From contig NZ_JAPSJL010000002.1 of assembly GCF_031178195.1 (NCBI RefSeq), positions 183,493 to 247,492 on the forward strand: 64,000 bases of DNA. Direction: 5' to 3'. Of this stretch, positions 49,200 to 57,507 are shown one piece after another. A program made the translations under genes and the position numbers. The notes below the pieces were generated by a model. The model was not told the DNA's origin. It saw only the letters and a program-made list of their open reading frames with translations, and made no database searches. The stretch is from Zhihengliuella sp. (lineage in GTDB: Bacteria; Actinomycetota; Actinomycetes; Actinomycetales; Micrococcaceae). Positions within the stretch are counted from its first letter, which is position 1. Each line of letters opens with the position of its first letter.

Positions 49200-49260
49200 G
49201 TCCTTCCCGCCCGCTGGCCCTCCGCCGGCGTCCTTTCTGGCAGGGTCCCAGGCGGTGCCC

Positions 49261-49266
49261 TAGGCT
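49261..49266 (+). promoter_or_regulatory. -10 box of the DHFR-fold gene
   Basis: TAGGCT ends 6 nt before the ATG, with no ribosome site between. A leaderless transcript is likely. Confidence 0.55.
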
Positions 49267-49272
49267 GGCCCC

Positions 49273-49833
49273 ATGACGCGTTTCCGCTACTACGTCGCCG
49301 CCTCCGTGGACGGCTACATCGCCGACGAGCACGAGTCGCTGGACTGGCTCACCCCGTTCGAGGAGGCCGAGGGCGTCGAGCCGGCGATGAACGAGTTCTT
49401 CGAGCAGGTCGGGGCCGTCGTCATGGGCGCCGCGACCTACACATGGCTCCTCGCCCACAGCCCCGTCTGGCCCTACGCGGAGATGCCGGCCTGGGTCTTC
49501 ACGCACCGCGAGCTTCCCACCGTGCCGGACGCGGACATCACCTTCGTGCGCGGCGAACCGTCCGAGTGGGCCCCGGACATCGCCGACGCCGCCGGCGACA
49601 AGGACGTCTGGGTGATGGGCGGCGGATCCCTCGCCGGCCAGATGATCGAGGCCGGTCACGTCGACCAGCTCGTGCTGACCACGGTCCCGGTGATCCTCGG
49701 CGGCGGGCGCCGGCTCTTCGCCACGCGTGGACACATCGCGCTCGAGCGCACGGGTAGCCGGGCCTTCGGCTCGGGCGTCGTGGAGGATTCATACGACGTC
49801 GTCAAACCGCCCGCGGACGACTCGACGCATTGA
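49273..49833 (+). CDS. dihydrofolate reductase-fold protein (RibD C-terminal-like)
   Basis: A 186-residue single-domain protein of the RibD_C/DHFR superfamily. RFRYYVAASVDGYIADEHESLDWL is the family N-terminus, GAVVMGAATYTWLL the second strand region, and VWVMGGGSLAGQM the pyridine-nucleotide binding loop. Such stand-alone proteins are poorly characterised oxidoreductases, not true folate reductases. No partner gene is evident; polA follows after 61 bp with its own promoter. Confidence 0.82.
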   Translation: MTRFRYYVAASVDGYIADEHESLDWLTPFEEAEGVEPAMNEFFEQVGAVVMGAATYTWLLAHSPVWPYAEMPAWVFTHRELPTVPDADITFVRGEPSEWAPDIADAAGDKDVWVMGGGSLAGQMIEAGHVDQLVLTTVPVILGGGRRLFATRGHIALERTGSRAFGSGVVEDSYDVVKPPADDSTH

Positions 49834-49882
49834 GCCGGCCGGGCCGCGGCCGGCGGAGATCCCTCCTCCCGGGGCGTTCCCG

Positions 49883-49888
49883 TAAGGT
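49883..49888 (+). promoter_or_regulatory. -10 box of polA
   Basis: TAAGGT ends 6 nt before the polA GTG start; the intervening GGTCGC is not a ribosome site. A leaderless transcript is inferred. Confidence 0.5.
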
Positions 49889-49894
49889 GGTCGC

Positions 49895-52597
49895 GTGAGC
49901 AGCTCAGACGTGACTTCTACATCCTCGCCCGACGCCCCGCAGCGCCTCCTGGTGATCGACGGCCACTCGATGGCCTTCCGCGCCTTCTACGCGCTGCCGC
50001 CGGAGAACTTCTCCACCGACACCGGCCAGCACACCAACGCCGTCTACGGCTTCGTGTCGATGCTGATCCGCATGATCGCCGACCACCGGCCCAGCCACAT
50101 CGGCGTCGCGTTCGACCTGGACACGCCGACGTTCCGCAGCGAGGAGTACACCGAGTACAAGGGGGGTCGGAACAAGACGCCCGAGGAGTTCCACGGCCAG
50201 ATCGACCTCATCCAGAAGGTCATGGAGGCGATGAACATCGCCCACCTCTCCGTCGACGGTTTCGAGGCCGACGACATCATCGCGACCCTCGCCGCTCGCG
50301 GCGAGCAGGCCGGCGCGGACGTCCTGGTCGTCTCCGGGGACCGTGACGCCTTCCAGCTCATCAGCGACCGGACGAAGGTCCTCTACCCCAAGAAGGGGAT
50401 CTCCGACATCCCGCCGATGGACGCCGACGCGGTGGAGGCGAAGTACTTCGTTCGCCCGGAGCGGTACTCGGACCTCGCGGCTCTCGTCGGCGAGACGGCG
50501 GACAACCTCCCCGGCGTGCCCGGGGTCGGGCCGAAGACCGCCGCGAAGTGGCTGAACCTGTACGGCAGTCTGGACGGGGTCCTGGACAACGTGGACTCGA
50601 TCAAGGGCAAGGTCGGCGACTCGCTGCGCGCCCACGTCGACGACGTCAAACGGAACCGCCGCCTCAACCAGTTGCTGCGGGACATGGACCTGCCGGTGAC
50701 GTTCGAGGCGCTCGAGCTCTCGCGCCCGAACCGCGAGGCCGTGGAGGAGCTCTTCGACACCTTGCAGTTCAACACGCTCCGCAAGCGGCTCTTCGACCTC
50801 TTCGGCGAGGAGGAGGTCAGCGCCGAGGAGGAGCCGATGCCGGAGCTGGAGCGGCTCGCCACCTCCGCCGCCGTCGAAGCGTGGTTCGCCGCCAACGCGG
50901 GGCAGAACGTCGGCCTCCACGTCGCGACCGCCGAACTCGGCGGCGGCGGCCTCGACGTCGTCGGACTGGCCTTCGCCGCCGCCGACGCAACCGCGTACGT
51001 GGACCTGGAGGCCGTGGACGAGGGCACGGAGCGGTCGGTCGCTGAGATCCTGGCCTCCGAGTCCGTGCCCAAGGCCGTCCACGACTTCAAGCGCGCCTAC
51101 AAGCTGCTGGCCGGGCGCGGCCTGCCGCTGTCCGGGGTCGTCGACGACACGATGATCAGCGCGTACCTGATCCAGCCGGACCGCCGCAGCCACGAGCTCG
51201 CCGACATCGCCCAGGTCCACCTCCGCCTGTCGCTCGAGGCGCCCGAGAGCGCCGATCAGGGCCAGCAGGCCTTCGACTTCGGGGCCGACCCCGCCGCGCC
51301 GGCGGTTCGGGCCGCCCACCTGGTGAACCTGCTCAGCGAGTACCTCGCCGGCCAGGTGCTCCAGCGCGGCGCCTCGCTGCTGCTCCAGGAGATGGAGCTG
51401 CCGCTGTCCGTGATTCTCGCGAACATGGAGCGGACCGGCATCGCGGTCGACGTCGAACGGCTCGACGGCCTGCTCGAGGACTTCACGCAGACGATCGACC
51501 GGGCCACGCAGGAGGCGTACGCGGCGATCGGCCACGAGGTGAACCTCAGCTCCCCCAAGCAGCTCCAGGTGGTGCTCTTCGACGAGCTCGAGCTGCCCAA
51601 GACCAAGAAGATCAAGACCGGCTACACCACGGACGCGGACTCCCTGCAGGACCTCCTGGTCAAGACCGAGCACCCGTTCCTGGTGGCGCTCATGGCCTAC
51701 CGCGACGCGACCAAGCTGCGGCAGACCGTCGAGGGGCTGCGCAAGTCCATCGCCGACGATGGCCGGATCCACACCACCTATGCCCAGACGGTCGCCGCGA
51801 CCGGCCGGCTCTCCTCGCTGAACCCGAACCTGCAGAACATCCCCGTCCGCAGCGAGGCCGGGCGCCGGATCCGCGACGTGTTCGTCGTCGGCGACGGCTA
51901 CGAGACCCTGCTGACCGCCGACTACTCGCAGATCGAGATGCGCATCATGGCGCACCTCTCCGGCGACGAGGGCCTCATCCAGGCCTACCGGGACGGTGAG
52001 GACCTGCACCGGTTCGTCGGCTCGCACGTCTTCGACGTCGCACCCGAGGACGTCACCTCGGAGATGCGCGCCAAGGTCAAGGCCATGTCCTACGGCCTCG
52101 CCTACGGGCTGAGCTCCTTCGGGCTCTCCAAGCAGCTGAAGATCTCCGTCGACGAGGCCCGCACTCTCATGAAGGAGTACTTCAGCCGGTTCGGAGCCGT
52201 GCGCGACTACCTGCGCGGGGTCGTCGAGCAGGCCCGCAAGGACGGCTTCACGTCCACCATCGAGGGACGGCGCCGCTACCTGCCGGACCTGGCCAGCGAC
52301 AATCGGCAGCTGCGCGACATGGCCGAGCGGGCCGCACTGAACGCGCCGATCCAGGGCTCGGCGGCGGACATCATCAAGCGCGCGATGCTCGGCGTCCAGC
52401 GCGGCCTGGTGGAGAGCGGTCTGAAGTCGCGGATGCTCCTGCAGGTCCACGACGAACTGCTCTTCGAGGTCGCCGCCGGGGAGGCCGAGGCGCTGGAGAC
52501 CCTGGTCCGCGAGCGGATGGCGGCAGCGGCCGAGCTGGCCGTCCCGCTCGAGGTCCAGGTCGGCGTCGGCCGCAGCTGGCACGACGCCGGGCACTAG
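49895..52597 (+). CDS. polA: DNA polymerase I
   Basis: Repair and Okazaki-fragment polymerase of 900 residues. The N-terminal 5'-nuclease domain (about 1-310) has LLVIDGHSMAFRAFYALP, the acidic EADDIIATLA and VSGDRDAFQL, and GVPGVGPKTAAKWL. The middle domain lacks the DxE and other metal ligands of a 3'-5' exonuclease, so proofreading is probably absent, as in mycobacterial PolA. The polymerase domain shows motif A DYSQIEMRIMAHLSGDE, motif B KAMSYGLAYG and motif C LLQVHDELLFEV. It starts with GTG. Confidence 0.96.
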   Translation: MSSSDVTSTSSPDAPQRLLVIDGHSMAFRAFYALPPENFSTDTGQHTNAVYGFVSMLIRMIADHRPSHIGVAFDLDTPTFRSEEYTEYKGGRNKTPEEFHGQIDLIQKVMEAMNIAHLSVDGFEADDIIATLAARGEQAGADVLVVSGDRDAFQLISDRTKVLYPKKGISDIPPMDADAVEAKYFVRPERYSDLAALVGETADNLPGVPGVGPKTAAKWLNLYGSLDGVLDNVDSIKGKVGDSLRAHVDDVKRNRRLNQLLRDMDLPVTFEALELSRPNREAVEELFDTLQFNTLRKRLFDLFGEEEVSAEEEPMPELERLATSAAVEAWFAANAGQNVGLHVATAELGGGGLDVVGLAFAAADATAYVDLEAVDEGTERSVAEILASESVPKAVHDFKRAYKLLAGRGLPLSGVVDDTMISAYLIQPDRRSHELADIAQVHLRLSLEAPESADQGQQAFDFGADPAAPAVRAAHLVNLLSEYLAGQVLQRGASLLLQEMELPLSVILANMERTGIAVDVERLDGLLEDFTQTIDRATQEAYAAIGHEVNLSSPKQLQVVLFDELELPKTKKIKTGYTTDADSLQDLLVKTEHPFLVALMAYRDATKLRQTVEGLRKSIADDGRIHTTYAQTVAATGRLSSLNPNLQNIPVRSEAGRRIRDVFVVGDGYETLLTADYSQIEMRIMAHLSGDEGLIQAYRDGEDLHRFVGSHVFDVAPEDVTSEMRAKVKAMSYGLAYGLSSFGLSKQLKISVDEARTLMKEYFSRFGAVRDYLRGVVEQARKDGFTSTIEGRRRYLPDLASDNRQLRDMAERAALNAPIQGSAADIIKRAMLGVQRGLVESGLKSRMLLQVHDELLFEVAAGEAEALETLVRERMAAAAELAVPLEVQVGVGRSWHDAGH

Positions 52598-52621
52598 CCC
52601 GGCCGAGGGAAGGAGCCCCGC

Positions 52622-53911
52622 GTGGGGATCGAGGACGCGTACGAGATCAGGACCTTCCCCGCCTCCGGCCCCAGCGGCCCGAGGCGGGACGAGTCGGCGG
52701 CCTGGCTGCACGCCGTCGTCAGCGGTTTCTACGAGAAGCCGCTGACGGACGCCGCGCTGGAGCGGGCGCTGGCGAGCAATGCCGCCGACGGCCGCCTCTA
52801 CACCGGCGTCTACCCGCGCGGGCCCGTCCCCGCCGGCGCCCCCGGACCGGACGTCCCGGTCGCGACCTTCGGGACCCTGCGCAAGCAGCTCAACGTCGGC
52901 TCCGGGCGCTCGGTGGAGGCGCAGCTCGTCACGGCCGTAACGGTCCGGGCCAGCCACCGCCGGCAGGGTCTGCTGCGCCGGATGATGGTTGAGGACCTCC
53001 GGCGCGGCCGGGAGGACGGTGTGGCCGTCGCCGCCCTGACGGCGTCCGAGGGCACCATCTACCGGCGCTTCGGCTTCGGTGTCGCCACCAGCGAGCGCGA
53101 GGTCACGGTGGACGTGGGGGAGCGCTTCCGGCTGCTACACCGCCCGGCCGGCAGCGTCGAGGCAGCCGTGCCCGCCGAGCTGGGGCCGATCGCCAGAGAC
53201 GTCTTCGCGCGCGTCCAGTCCACGACGGCCGGGTCGATCGACCGGCAGGAGCGGTACTACCGCGCCGCCGCCGGCGAATTGGGCGAGGACGGCGCAGAGG
53301 ACACCGCCCTGCGCGCCGCCCTGCACTACGACGACGACGGCACCCCGGACGGGTACGTCACCTACGCGTTCAAGGGCTGGGGCCACGAGCCCGAGACCAT
53401 GGAGGTGCGCGACCTCGTCGCCGCCACCCCTGATACGTACCTGGGTCTCTGGGGGTTCCTCGGCTCCCTCGACCTCGTCAAGGAGGTCCGGTGGGGGAAC
53501 GCGCCGGCCGAGGATCCGCTGGTCTGGGCGCTCGAGGACCCACGCTGCGTCCGGACCAGGGCGGAGGGGGACATGCTCTGGCTGAGGATCCTCGACGTCG
53601 AGGCAGCGCTGCGCGCGCGCCGTTACGGCGCCGACGGCGGACTCGTGCTCGAGATCCAGGACTCGCTGGAGCTGGCCGCCGATCGCTGGCGGATCGACGT
53701 CTCAGAGGGGGACGCCGTCGTGACGCCGACGGGGGAGGAGGCGGACCTGGTCCTCGATGCCTCCGCCCTGGCGTCCATGTACCTGGGCGGCGTCAGCCCG
53801 GTGCTCCTCGCCCGGTCCGGGCGGGTGCGGGAGATCGTCCCGGGGGCTGCCGAGCGGGCGCTGCGGATGTTCGCGTCCGCCGGTCCGGTGCACTGCCTCA
53901 CCCACTTCTGA
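52622..53911 (+). CDS. Eis-like GNAT acetyltransferase
   Basis: A 429-residue protein with the three-part architecture of the Eis family: an N-terminal GNAT domain with AVTVRASHRRQGLLRRMM for acetyl-CoA and SEGTIYRRFGFG, a second degenerate GNAT domain, and a C-terminal sterol-carrier-like domain ending in CLTHF. Eis enzymes use the C-terminal carboxylate of a terminal phenylalanine, and this protein does end in Phe. Relatives acetylate amines on many substrates; the natural one here is unknown. It begins with GTG 24 bp after polA, behind GAAGGAG. Confidence 0.85.
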   Translation: MGIEDAYEIRTFPASGPSGPRRDESAAWLHAVVSGFYEKPLTDAALERALASNAADGRLYTGVYPRGPVPAGAPGPDVPVATFGTLRKQLNVGSGRSVEAQLVTAVTVRASHRRQGLLRRMMVEDLRRGREDGVAVAALTASEGTIYRRFGFGVATSEREVTVDVGERFRLLHRPAGSVEAAVPAELGPIARDVFARVQSTTAGSIDRQERYYRAAAGELGEDGAEDTALRAALHYDDDGTPDGYVTYAFKGWGHEPETMEVRDLVAATPDTYLGLWGFLGSLDLVKEVRWGNAPAEDPLVWALEDPRCVRTRAEGDMLWLRILDVEAALRARRYGADGGLVLEIQDSLELAADRWRIDVSEGDAVVTPTGEEADLVLDASALASMYLGGVSPVLLARSGRVREIVPGAAERALRMFASAGPVHCLTHF

Positions 53912-53971
53912 GGCCCGCCGCGCCTCAAAACTGTCCCCTTCAACTTGCTTCGGATCGCCGCCCGGTGTACT

Positions 53972-54000
53972 TTGACCGGCTCCCGGCGCATCTGTAGACT
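53972..54000 (+). promoter_or_regulatory. rpsA promoter
   Basis: TTGACC (53972-53977) and TAGACT (53995-54000) are separated by exactly 17 bp. This is one of the best sigma-70-type promoters in the window. It predicts a start near 54007 and a leader of about 115 nt before rpsA. Confidence 0.7.
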
Positions 54001-54121
54001 GGACAGGCATGTCTGCCCTCGTTTGCGTGCGCGGATCTGTGCTAGACCACCCACTTCGGTGCATGCCGGGACTTCCGGCTGCCCGACTGACCAAAACTAT
54101 CCACATCGGAGCCCCTACTAC

Positions 54122-55591
54122 ATGACCATCACCTCCAACGAGAAGACCGGTACCCCGCAGGTCGCAGTCAACGACATCGGTACCGCTGAAGACTTCCTCG
54201 CAGCCGTCGACGCCACCATCAAGTACTTCAACGATGGCGACCTCGTCGAGGGCACCGTCGTCAAGGTCGACCGCGACGAAGTCCTGCTCGACATCGGTTA
54301 CAAGACCGAGGGTGTCATTCCTTCCCGCGAGCTCTCCATCAAGCACGACGTCGACCCGGGCGAGGTCGTCACCGTCGGTGACAGCGTCGAGGCCCTCGTC
54401 CTCACCAAGGAGGACAAGGAAGGCCGTCTGATCCTGTCCAAGAAGCGCGCTCAGTACGAGCGTGCCTGGGGCGACATCGAGAAGATCAAGGAAGAGGACG
54501 GGGTCGTCACCGGCACCGTCATCGAGGTGGTCAAGGGCGGCCTGATCCTGGATATCGGCCTGCGCGGCTTCCTGCCCGCGTCGCTGGTCGAGATGCGCCG
54601 TGTGCGCGACCTGGCTCCGTACATCGGCCAGGAGATCGAGGCCAAGATCATCGAGCTGGACAAGAACCGCAACAACGTGGTCCTGTCCCGCCGCGCCTGG
54701 CTCGAGCAGACCCAGTCCGAGGTCCGCTCCACCTTCCTCAACAAGCTCGAGAAGGGCCAGGTCCGTCCGGGCGTCGTGTCCTCGATCGTCAACTTCGGTG
54801 CCTTCGTGGACCTGGGTGGCGTCGACGGCCTCGTGCACGTCTCCGAGCTGTCCTGGAAGCACATCGACCACCCGAACGAGGTCGTCGAGGTCGGCCAGGA
54901 GGTCACCGTCGAGGTTCTCGAGGTCGACCTGGATCGCGAGCGCGTCTCCCTGTCGCTGAAGGCGACGCAGGAGGATCCGTGGCAGACGTTCGCCCGCACC
55001 CACGCCCTGGGCCAGGTCGTGCCGGGCAAGGTCACCAAGCTGGTTCCGTTCGGCGCGTTCGTCCGCGTCGAGGACGGCATCGAGGGCCTCGTGCACATCT
55101 CCGAGCTGGCCGTGCGCCACGTCGAGCTGGCCGAGCAGGTCGTCTCGGTGGGCGACGAGCTCTTCGTCAAGGTCATCGACATCGACCTGGAGCGCCGCCG
55201 CATCTCGCTGTCGCTCAAGCAGGCCAACGAGGGCGTCGACCCGGAGGGCACCGAGTTCGACCCGGCGCTCTACGGCATGGCCGCCGAGTACGACGAGCAG
55301 GGCAACTACAAGTACCCGGAGGGCTTCGACCCGGAGACCAACGAGTGGCTCGAGGGCTACGAGACCCAGCGCGCCGCCTGGGAGTCGCAGTACGCTGCCG
55401 CCCAGGAGCGCTGGGAGGCCCACAAGAAGCAGGTCTCGCAGCACCTCGCCGAGGACACCGTTGCCGCGACCGAGCCGAAGGCCGAGTCCGCCTCGACCAG
55501 CTACTCCTCGGACGCTCCGGTCGCCGACGCCGGCACCCTCGCCTCCGACGAGGCGCTTGCCGCTCTGCGTGAGAAGCTGACCGGCAACTAG
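54122..55591 (+). CDS. rpsA: 30S ribosomal protein S1
   Basis: RNA-binding protein that helps mRNA reach the ribosome. The 489-residue product contains four S1 OB-fold domains, beginning at about residues 35, 120, 205 and 290; domains 3 and 4 carry the clearest motifs (GVVSSIVNFGAFVDLGGVDGLVHVSEL and GKVTKLVPFGAFVRVEDGIEGLVHI, shown as the family's repeated pattern split by a spacer). An acidic, Glu/Ala/Ser-rich tail follows. Four domains is normal for actinobacteria. Codon use is more biased than its neighbours, in line with high expression. Confidence 0.96.
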   Translation: MTITSNEKTGTPQVAVNDIGTAEDFLAAVDATIKYFNDGDLVEGTVVKVDRDEVLLDIGYKTEGVIPSRELSIKHDVDPGEVVTVGDSVEALVLTKEDKEGRLILSKKRAQYERAWGDIEKIKEEDGVVTGTVIEVVKGGLILDIGLRGFLPASLVEMRRVRDLAPYIGQEIEAKIIELDKNRNNVVLSRRAWLEQTQSEVRSTFLNKLEKGQVRPGVVSSIVNFGAFVDLGGVDGLVHVSELSWKHIDHPNEVVEVGQEVTVEVLEVDLDRERVSLSLKATQEDPWQTFARTHALGQVVPGKVTKLVPFGAFVRVEDGIEGLVHISELAVRHVELAEQVVSVGDELFVKVIDIDLERRRISLSLKQANEGVDPEGTEFDPALYGMAAEYDEQGNYKYPEGFDPETNEWLEGYETQRAAWESQYAAAQERWEAHKKQVSQHLAEDTVAATEPKAESASTSYSSDAPVADAGTLASDEALAALREKLTGN

Positions 55592-55627
55592 GTCCGCCCG
55601 CCGCTTGGCGGCGACGGCATCGACCGG

Positions 55628-55665
55628 GAGATCCCCGCACCCACTTCGGTGGGTGCGGGGATCTC
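55628..55665 (+). terminator. rpsA terminator
   Basis: A perfect 17-bp stem (GAGATCCCCGCACCCAC paired with GTGGGTGCGGGGATCTC) with a stable TTCG tetraloop, followed by GTGCGTT. Confidence 0.88.
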
Positions 55666-55824
55666 GTGCGTTAACGGCCGGAAGACGCGAAGGAGATCGG
55701 TCCGATAACGCGAGGAAAAAACTTATATATTCAATAATCGACCACGCGGTGACGCTCGTTCAAATATCAGGGATTAAACCTAGGAACAAGCGTTGACGTG
55801 GCGGTTCTGCAGCGGATTTTCGGA

Positions 55825-55837
55825 CACTTAACAAGTG
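55825..55837. promoter_or_regulatory. palindromic candidate operator
   Basis: CACTTAACAAGTG has 5-bp arms around AAC and lies 9 bp upstream of the proposed -35 of the secreted-protein gene. No regulator gene is nearby. Confidence 0.4.
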
Positions 55838-55846
55838 CGTAAAACC

Positions 55847-55875
55847 TTGTCAGCCGATCAGGGCCCGCATAGCGT
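55847..55875 (+). promoter_or_regulatory. promoter of the secreted repeat protein
   Basis: TTGTCA (55847-55852) and TAGCGT (55870-55875) are spaced by 17 bp. They predict a start near 55882 and a leader of about 97 nt. Confidence 0.55.
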
Positions 55876-55978
55876 TTTCTGTGAGGTGCACTTCCTCAAT
55901 GGCTATTCTCGGCAGCGTCGAGCAATTCGTGCCGGAATTCCCATGCTGCTCCGAAATTCAGTTGAAAGGACACGTGAA

Positions 55979-57375
55979 TTGTCTAGCGAATTCAAACGAT
56001 CAGGGAGGAAATGGTCGGCAGTCGCTGCGGCGGCCGCTGCCTCGGCACTCGTCCTCGCAGGGGTCGCATCGGCTCCGGCGGGTACGCGGCCGAGAAGCCG
56101 GGCGGGCATGACGGGCATGGCGGCGGAGACGCCTGCACGTTCTTCCTGGAGCACATGTGGGCCAATGAGGACGGCATCCCGGCCCTGGGCAGCTTCGCCC
56201 ACGTGAACGAGTACCACACGGATCCCGCCTACGAGAACCTGGTGCTGTCGCTGGCCAGCGGAGCCATCGGTAACTCCGAGATGCCGATCATCGACATCTA
56301 CGGCGGGCCGCTGGGGTGGATCCCGGTCTTCAACCCCTCCCACGTCAAGGGGCACAACACGGATTACGTCACGCTGCTCACCTCGTGCGGCGGAATCGGG
56401 ATCCCGCTGAACAGCAAGGACCTGACCACGCTGAACGTGCCCTCCGCCGAGGAGATGGCCGACCTCTCCGATCTGATCGTCCCGGGGCTGCCGACGCCGG
56501 AGATGCTCACGGATCCGGAGTATCTCTGGAAGACCACCGATGCGTCCGCCATCCTGGAGCGAGTCACGCCTGAGACGCTGACCAACACGGATGAATACGT
56601 GAACTTCGCCGGCGACCACTTCGACACCTGGCGGCTGCTCTGGGAGACGGCCCTGGACGATGTGTCCAACGGCAACCCGTCGGGGGTCCTCGATGTCCTC
56701 CAGGTCACCGAGAACATCAACACCCTCGAGTCGCTCTCCGAGGTCGTCGGCGAGGATGCGCTGGCCGGAGCACTCGGCGGGGACACCCTGGCCGGCGTCA
56801 TCGGCGAGAATCCGCTCTCCGGGATCGCCGGAACCGACGATCTGACCGGCGTGCTGGACCAGGCCGCACTCGACGGACTGCTCGACCAGACGGCCCTCGA
56901 CGGCGTGCTCGGCGACGGGGGCCTGGATGGTATCGGCGGCGAGGACGCTCTGGGTGGACTCCTCGGCGGGGACCCGGTGTCAGGCCTGACCGGGGGCGCG
57001 CTCTCGGGTCTACTGGGCGGCGCCACGTCCGAGACGCCCGCCTCGGGCAACACCGAGTTCACGGCGCTCCTGGCCGGGCCAGCCGGGGCCTCCGGTGCCG
57101 GGCAGTGCCAGGGCACGCTCAGCGGCAGCACGTTCTCCGTCACCTGCCTGTACGCAGGGATGTCCTCGGACGTCACCGGCGCCGCGCTGCACAGCAGCAC
57201 CGGCAGCGGTGACCTGGAGCTAACGGCGACCGGCGGGACCAGCGGCGGCGCTGCCGGCTCGTTTGAACTGACCCAGGAGCAGATCGCTGCGCTGAAGGCA
57301 GGCGACTACACGGTGCAGGTCGACACCGCGAACTCCGCCGACGGTGAGATCAGCGGTACCGTCAAGCCCTGCTAG
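55979..57375 (+). pseudogene. secreted repeat protein with CHRD-like C-terminus, frame broken after the signal peptide
   Basis: The product of a TTG start at 55979, 8 nt behind AAAGGA, is a clear signal peptide (SSEFKRSGRKWSAVAAAAAA then SALVLAGVASAPAG). It continues sensibly only if reading moves by one base at the GGG run 56080-56082; one extra G would restore a single frame of about 466 codons. The mature part is His/Gly-rich (KPGGHDGHGGG), then a roughly 200-residue unrecognised domain, a run of 9-residue repeats, and a C-terminal domain resembling CHRD (GSFELTQEQIAALKAGDYTV, then GEISGTV). It may be a pseudogene, a phase-variable gene or a sequencing error. Confidence 0.6.
56745..57025 (+). 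repeat. 27-bp (9-residue) tandem repeats in the secreted protein
   Basis: About nine consecutive 9-residue units, such as DTLAGVIGE, NPLSGIAGT, DDLTGVLDQ, AALDGLLDQ, TALDGVLGD and DALGGLLGG. The pattern is G-hyd-hyd-G-x-D/N-x-L-x, which has the period and G/D/L positions of RTX beta-roll repeats. It carries hydrophobic residues where RTX has glycine. Confidence 0.7.
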
Positions 57376-57418
57376 TGATCGCCGTCGTGGCGCCCATGGT
57401 GCACTGACGACGCGGTGC

Positions 57419-57457
57419 GGAGGGGTGGGGACCCGGACTCCGGGTCCCCACCCCTCC
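57419..57457. terminator. bidirectional terminator after the secreted protein gene
   Basis: A perfect 17-bp stem (GGAGGGGTGGGGACCCG paired with CGGGTCCCCACCCCTCC) with a 5-nt loop lies between convergent genes. Confidence 0.85.
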
Positions 57458-57507
57458 GTCGCGCCCGGGGCGCTCCTCTGCGGGTGCGGAAAGCGGCTCG
57501 GAGGCCG

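Larger units (their letters stand above)
55666..55978. other. AT-rich intergenic stretch
   Basis: This stretch contains no gene I can support. It is far richer in A/T than its surroundings, for example GGAAAAAACTTATATATTC near 55714. It holds a CACTT-AAC-AAGTG inverted repeat (55825-55837) and a promoter just downstream. The composition suggests a transferred or fast-evolving segment attached to the secreted-protein gene that follows. Confidence 0.6.

Noticed and set aside
49904..52957. Open frame of about 1000 codons antisense to polA
   Set aside because: Same shadow effect opposite a strongly conserved gene; no motifs and no plausible start.
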